Assembly (NCBI RefSeq): GCF_029027965.1
Contig: NZ_CP119082.1
Span: forward strand, 786,001 to 850,000
Reading direction: 5' to 3'
From: Paracoccus sp. S3-43
GTDB taxonomy: Bacteria; Pseudomonadota; Alphaproteobacteria; Rhodobacterales; Rhodobacteraceae
Length of the DNA: 64,000 nucleotides
A program made the translations under genes and the position numbers. How positions within the stretch are numbered: the first letter of the stretch is position 1; the number at the start of each line of letters is the position of its first letter. Positions 61,017-64,000 of the stretch are shown here, one piece after another. Under the pieces are notes generated by a model. The model saw only the letters and a list, made by a program, of their open reading frames with translations. It ran no database searches and was not told where the DNA came from.

Positions 61017-61954
61017 CGCTGGACGACATCCAGGCCGCCGCCGCCCGCATCCGGGGCCATGTTGCGGAAACGCCGCTGGTCCGCGACGATGCGCTGAGCG
61101 ACCGGCTGGGCCGGCCCGTGATGATGAAATGCGAGCATCTCCAGCCGACCGGCGCCTTCAAGCTGCGCGGCGCGACCAATGCGATCCTGTCGCTGCCCGC
61201 CGGGGTGCGGGGCGTGGTGACGGCCTCGACCGGCAATCACGGCCGGGCGCTGGCCCATGCCGCCCGCGCGCTTGGCGTGTCCGCCACCGTCTGCCTGTCG
61301 CGGCTGGTGCCCGCCAACAAGGTCCGGGCGATCCGCGATCTGGGCGCCACGGTGCGGATCGTCGGTGACAGCCAGGACCAGGCCATGGCCGAAGTCGCGC
61401 GCCTTGTGGCGGAGGAGGGGTTAACCCAGATCCCGCCCTTCGACCACCCCGACGTGGTCGCGGGCCAGGGCACCATCGGGCTGGAGATCGGCGCGCCCGA
61501 GGCCGTGCTGGTGCCGCTGTCGGGCGGCGGGCTGGCGGCGGGGATCGCGGTGGCGATCAAGGCGATCTCGCCCGCGACCCGCGTGATCGGCCTGACGATG
61601 GAGAACGGCGCGGCCATGGCCGCCAGCCTGCGCGCGGGTCGCCCGGTCGAGGTGGCCGAGGTCGCGACCCTGGCCGACAGCCTGGGCGGCGGCATCGGTC
61701 TGGACAACCGCGTCACCTTCGCGCTGTGCCGCGACCTGCTGGACCGGGTGATCCTGTTGACCGAGACCGAAATCGCCGCCGCCATCCGTCATCTGGGCCG
61801 CGCGGGCCATGTGGTCGAGGGCGCGGCGGCGGTCGGCCATGCCGCGCTGCTGGCCGGGAAATTCGCGCCCGAAGGCCCCGCCGTCACGATCCTGTCGGGC
61901 GGCAATATCGACCCCGCCCAGCACGCCCGGCTGATGCAGGAGGATGCCGCATGA
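61013..61954 (+). CDS. eutB: Hydroxyectoine dehydratase EutB (threonine dehydratase-like)
   Basis: EutB is a PLP enzyme thought to remove the hydroxyl of 5-hydroxyectoine together with EutC. The 313-residue fold II product has the PLP Lys in GAFKLRGATNAIL near residue 48, the Asn loop STGNHGRALAHAAR, and the Gly-rich phosphate loop VPLSGGGLAAGIAV. Its ATG overlaps the eutA stop, and its stop overlaps eutC. Confidence 0.93.
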   Translation: MTLDDIQAAAARIRGHVAETPLVRDDALSDRLGRPVMMKCEHLQPTGAFKLRGATNAILSLPAGVRGVVTASTGNHGRALAHAARALGVSATVCLSRLVPANKVRAIRDLGATVRIVGDSQDQAMAEVARLVAEEGLTQIPPFDHPDVVAGQGTIGLEIGAPEAVLVPLSGGGLAAGIAVAIKAISPATRVIGLTMENGAAMAASLRAGRPVEVAEVATLADSLGGGIGLDNRVTFALCRDLLDRVILLTETEIAAAIRHLGRAGHVVEGAAAVGHAALLAGKFAPEGPAVTILSGGNIDPAQHARLMQEDAA

Positions 61955-62919
61955 GGCCGCCCGTGAAAATCCTGACCGAGGCCGATCTGCGCGCCCTGAT
62001 GCCCCTGGGCGCCGAGGCGGTGGCCTGCATCCGCGACGCCTTCCTGGCGCTGGCGACCAAACCCGTCGCCATGCCGCCGATCCTGCGCCTGGATATCCCC
62101 GAACACCGGGGCGAGGTCGATGTGAAGACCGCCTATGTCCCCGGCCTGTCGCATTTCGCCATCAAGATCTCGCCCGGTTTCTTCGGCAATCCGGCGCTTG
62201 GCCTGCCCTCCACCAACGGCATGATGGTGGTGCTGTCGTCGACGACCGGTCTGGTCGAGGCGCTGCTGCTGGACAACGGCTATCTGACCGACATCCGCAC
62301 CGCCGCCGCAGGGGCCGTCGCCGCCCATGCGCTGGCGCGGGCCGATGCGACGACTGCCGCGATCTTGGGCGCGGGGATGCAGGCGCGGATGCAGTTGCAG
62401 GCGCTGACCCTGGTTCGGCCGCTGACCGGCGCCACGGTCTGGGCGCGCGATCCTGGCCGCGCGCGGGCCTTTGCCCAGGAAATGACCGCCGCGCTGTCGA
62501 TCCCCGTCACCGCCGCCGCCTCGGTCGAGGACGCGGTGCGGGACGCCGGGATCGTCGTGACCACGACGCCCTCGGACACCCCGATCCTGCACCGGGTCGC
62601 GCCGGGCACCCATGTCACCGCCATGGGGTCGGACGCGCCGCACAAGAACGAGATCGCCGCGGATCTGATACGGGGCGCGCATTACGTCGCCGACCGCCTG
62701 TCTCAAACCCGCACGCTGGGCGAATTGCACCACGCCGGGCCGGACGGCGGTTTTCCCGAACTGGGACAAATCCTGGCCGGTCTGGCCCCTGGCCGCAGCA
62801 GCCCGGATCAGATCACCCTGGCGGACCTGACCGGCACCGGCATCCAGGACACCGCCATCGCCGCCCTTGCCCTGGCCCGCGCGGCCCAGGCCGGGGCGGG
62901 CCACGACTTCACCCTTTGA
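61951..62919 (+). CDS. eutC: Ectoine utilization protein EutC (ornithine cyclodeaminase-like)
   Basis: EutC is an NAD-dependent ornithine cyclodeaminase/mu-crystallin family protein that works with EutB in converting hydroxyectoine to ectoine. The 322-residue product has VDVKTAYVPGLSHFAIKISP with substrate-side Lys residues, TDIRTAAAGAVAAHALAR, and the dinucleotide loop AILGAGMQARMQLQAL. It is followed 11 bases later by eutD. Confidence 0.92.
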   Translation: MRPPVKILTEADLRALMPLGAEAVACIRDAFLALATKPVAMPPILRLDIPEHRGEVDVKTAYVPGLSHFAIKISPGFFGNPALGLPSTNGMMVVLSSTTGLVEALLLDNGYLTDIRTAAAGAVAAHALARADATTAAILGAGMQARMQLQALTLVRPLTGATVWARDPGRARAFAQEMTAALSIPVTAAASVEDAVRDAGIVVTTTPSDTPILHRVAPGTHVTAMGSDAPHKNEIAADLIRGAHYVADRLSQTRTLGELHHAGPDGGFPELGQILAGLAPGRSSPDQITLADLTGTGIQDTAIAALALARAAQAGAGHDFTL

Positions 62920-62930
62920 AAGCAACCCCC

Positions 62931-64000
62931 ATGACAGATGTCGCATTGAAATTCACCCGTCAGGAATATGCGCAGCGCCTCGCCAAGACCCGCCGGGCGA
63001 TGGAGGAGAAGGGCGTCGATCTGCTGATCGTCACCGATCCGTCCAACATGAACTGGCTGACCGGCTATGACGGCTGGTCCTTCTATGTCCATCAAGGCGT
63101 GGTCGTGCCCCCGGACGGAGAGCCGATCTTCTTCGGGCGCGGCATGGATGCCGTGGGCGCGCGGTTCACCGCCTATCTGAACGACGCCAACATCATCGGC
63201 TATCCCGACGATTACGTGCAGAACACCCAGAAGCATCCCATGGACCTGCTGTCGCAGATCCTGACGGACAAGGGCTGGGGCGCGAAACGCATCGGCGTCG
63301 AGATGGACAATTACTGGTTCACCGCCGCCGCCTTCGCCGCCCTGCAAAAGCACCTGCCCGACGCGAAATTCAGCGACACGACCGGGCTGGTGAACTGGCA
63401 GCGCGCGGTGAAATCCCCGACCGAGCTGGACTACATGCGGAGGGCCGGGGCCATCGTGACCAGGATGCACGAGCGCATCTTCGAGAAGATCGAGCCGGGG
63501 ATGCGCAAATGCGACCTGGTGGCCGAGATCTATGACGCGGGCATTCGCGGCACCGATGGTTTCGGGGGCGACTATCCGGCCATCGTGCCACTGCTGCCCT
63601 CGGGGCGCGAGGCCGCCGCGTCGCATCTGACCTGGGACGACCAGCCGATGCGCGCGGGCGAGGGGACGTTCTTCGAGATCGCGGGCTGCTATAACCGCTA
63701 TCATGCGCCTCTGTCGCGGACGGTGTTCCTGGGCAAGCCCACGCAGGTGTTTCTCGATGGCGAAAAGGCCGTGCTGGAGGGCATGGAGGCCGGGCTTGAG
63801 GCCGCGCGGCCCGGCAATACCTGCGAAGAGTTCGCGGGGGCCTTTTTCGCGGTGCTGAAGAAATACGGCATCGTCAAGGACGGCCGCACCGGATACGGCA
63901 TCGGCGTCAGCTATCCGCCCGACTGGGGCGAGCGCACCATGTCGCTGCGTCCGGGCGACCGGACCGTGCTGCAACCCGGCATGACCTTCCATTTCATGAC
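62931..64000 (+). CDS. eutD: Ectoine hydrolase EutD/DoeA (partial)
   Basis: EutD opens the ectoine ring to N-acetyl-diaminobutyrate, the first committed step of catabolism. The visible 356 residues begin MTDVALKFTRQEYAQRLAKT, with a creatinase N-terminal domain (VDLLIVTDPSNMNWLTGYDG) and a peptidase M24-like pita-bread domain (GFGGDYPAIVPLLPSGREAA, FFEIAGCYNRYHAPLSRTVF). As in DoeA, several metal-ligand positions of true M24 peptidases are not conserved. The gene runs off the right edge, with roughly 30-40 codons missing. Confidence 0.94.
   Translation, partial: MTDVALKFTRQEYAQRLAKTRRAMEEKGVDLLIVTDPSNMNWLTGYDGWSFYVHQGVVVPPDGEPIFFGRGMDAVGARFTAYLNDANIIGYPDDYVQNTQKHPMDLLSQILTDKGWGAKRIGVEMDNYWFTAAAFAALQKHLPDAKFSDTTGLVNWQRAVKSPTELDYMRRAGAIVTRMHERIFEKIEPGMRKCDLVAEIYDAGIRGTDGFGGDYPAIVPLLPSGREAAASHLTWDDQPMRAGEGTFFEIAGCYNRYHAPLSRTVFLGKPTQVFLDGEKAVLEGMEAGLEAARPGNTCEEFAGAFFAVLKKYGIVKDGRTGYGIGVSYPPDWGERTMSLRPGDRTVLQPGMTFHFM

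Overview
The window looks like chromosome of a Rhodobacterales alphaproteobacterium, most likely Paracoccus or a close relative. The evidence is high GC with GC-rich third positions, many ATGA-type gene overlaps, a napEFDABC operon, an enuR-ehuABCD-eutABCD ectoine-catabolism cluster, and the transglutaminase/ATP-grasp/DUF2126 neighbourhood common in this order. No rRNA or tRNA gene was recognised. Genus assignment is inference; no search was run.

Region 1 (1-11,462) is a complete type I-E CRISPR-Cas locus on the + strand: cas3, cas8e, cse2, cas7e, cas5e, cas6e, cas1, cas2e, then a 56-bp leader and 39 identical 29-bp repeats with 38 spacers. The genes from cas8e to cas2e overlap their neighbours by 1-8 bases and look like one transcript. 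Two transposase remnants lie directly upstream and are fused in frame to the cas3 reading frame.

Region 2 (11,463-15,550) is a graveyard of mobile DNA. It holds a broken HTH regulator, the C-terminal end of a DUF3363-type relaxase, a toxin-antitoxin pair whose PIN toxin is split by an intact IS3-family element, trbE and trbD fragments, an IS66 fragment with its DUF6429 companion, and an inverted 187-bp piece of the same IS3 orfA.

Region 3 (15,561-28,340) is mostly housekeeping on the - strand: gluconate permease and kinase, a transglutaminase/ATP-grasp/alpha-E/DUF2126 cluster in which DUF2126 is a pseudogene, an entericidin-like lipoprotein, RbsD, a membrane dipeptidase, PepF, an unusual ABM-GNAT fusion and a DUF72 protein. 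Region 4 (28,541-35,760) is a lower-GC island with a carbohydrate ABC transporter and two Gfo/Idh/MocA oxidoreductases, bounded by a helicase fragment and an IS630 remnant.

Region 5 (35,773-44,820) has TAXI-TRAP transporter remnants around a DUF475 membrane protein, an AGCS amino-acid:sodium symporter and the periplasmic nitrate reductase operon. Region 6 (45,056-53,420) has two adjacent envelope-protein genes carrying about nine frameshifts, then a MarR-controlled EmrAB-type efflux operon with a visible operator. Region 7 (53,630-64,000) has a large-subunit catalase and the ectoine/5-hydroxyectoine import and catabolism operon with its MocR regulator EnuR; eutD runs off the right edge.

I found no clearly undescribed system. 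The most useful leads are a repeated ATTGWCNNGATA motif at the enuR and ehuA promoters, the compact IHF/TTGGT-type CRISPR leader, spacers that read as conserved phage or integrase protein sequence, the His-rich ABM-GNAT fusion, and the decayed envelope gene pair.
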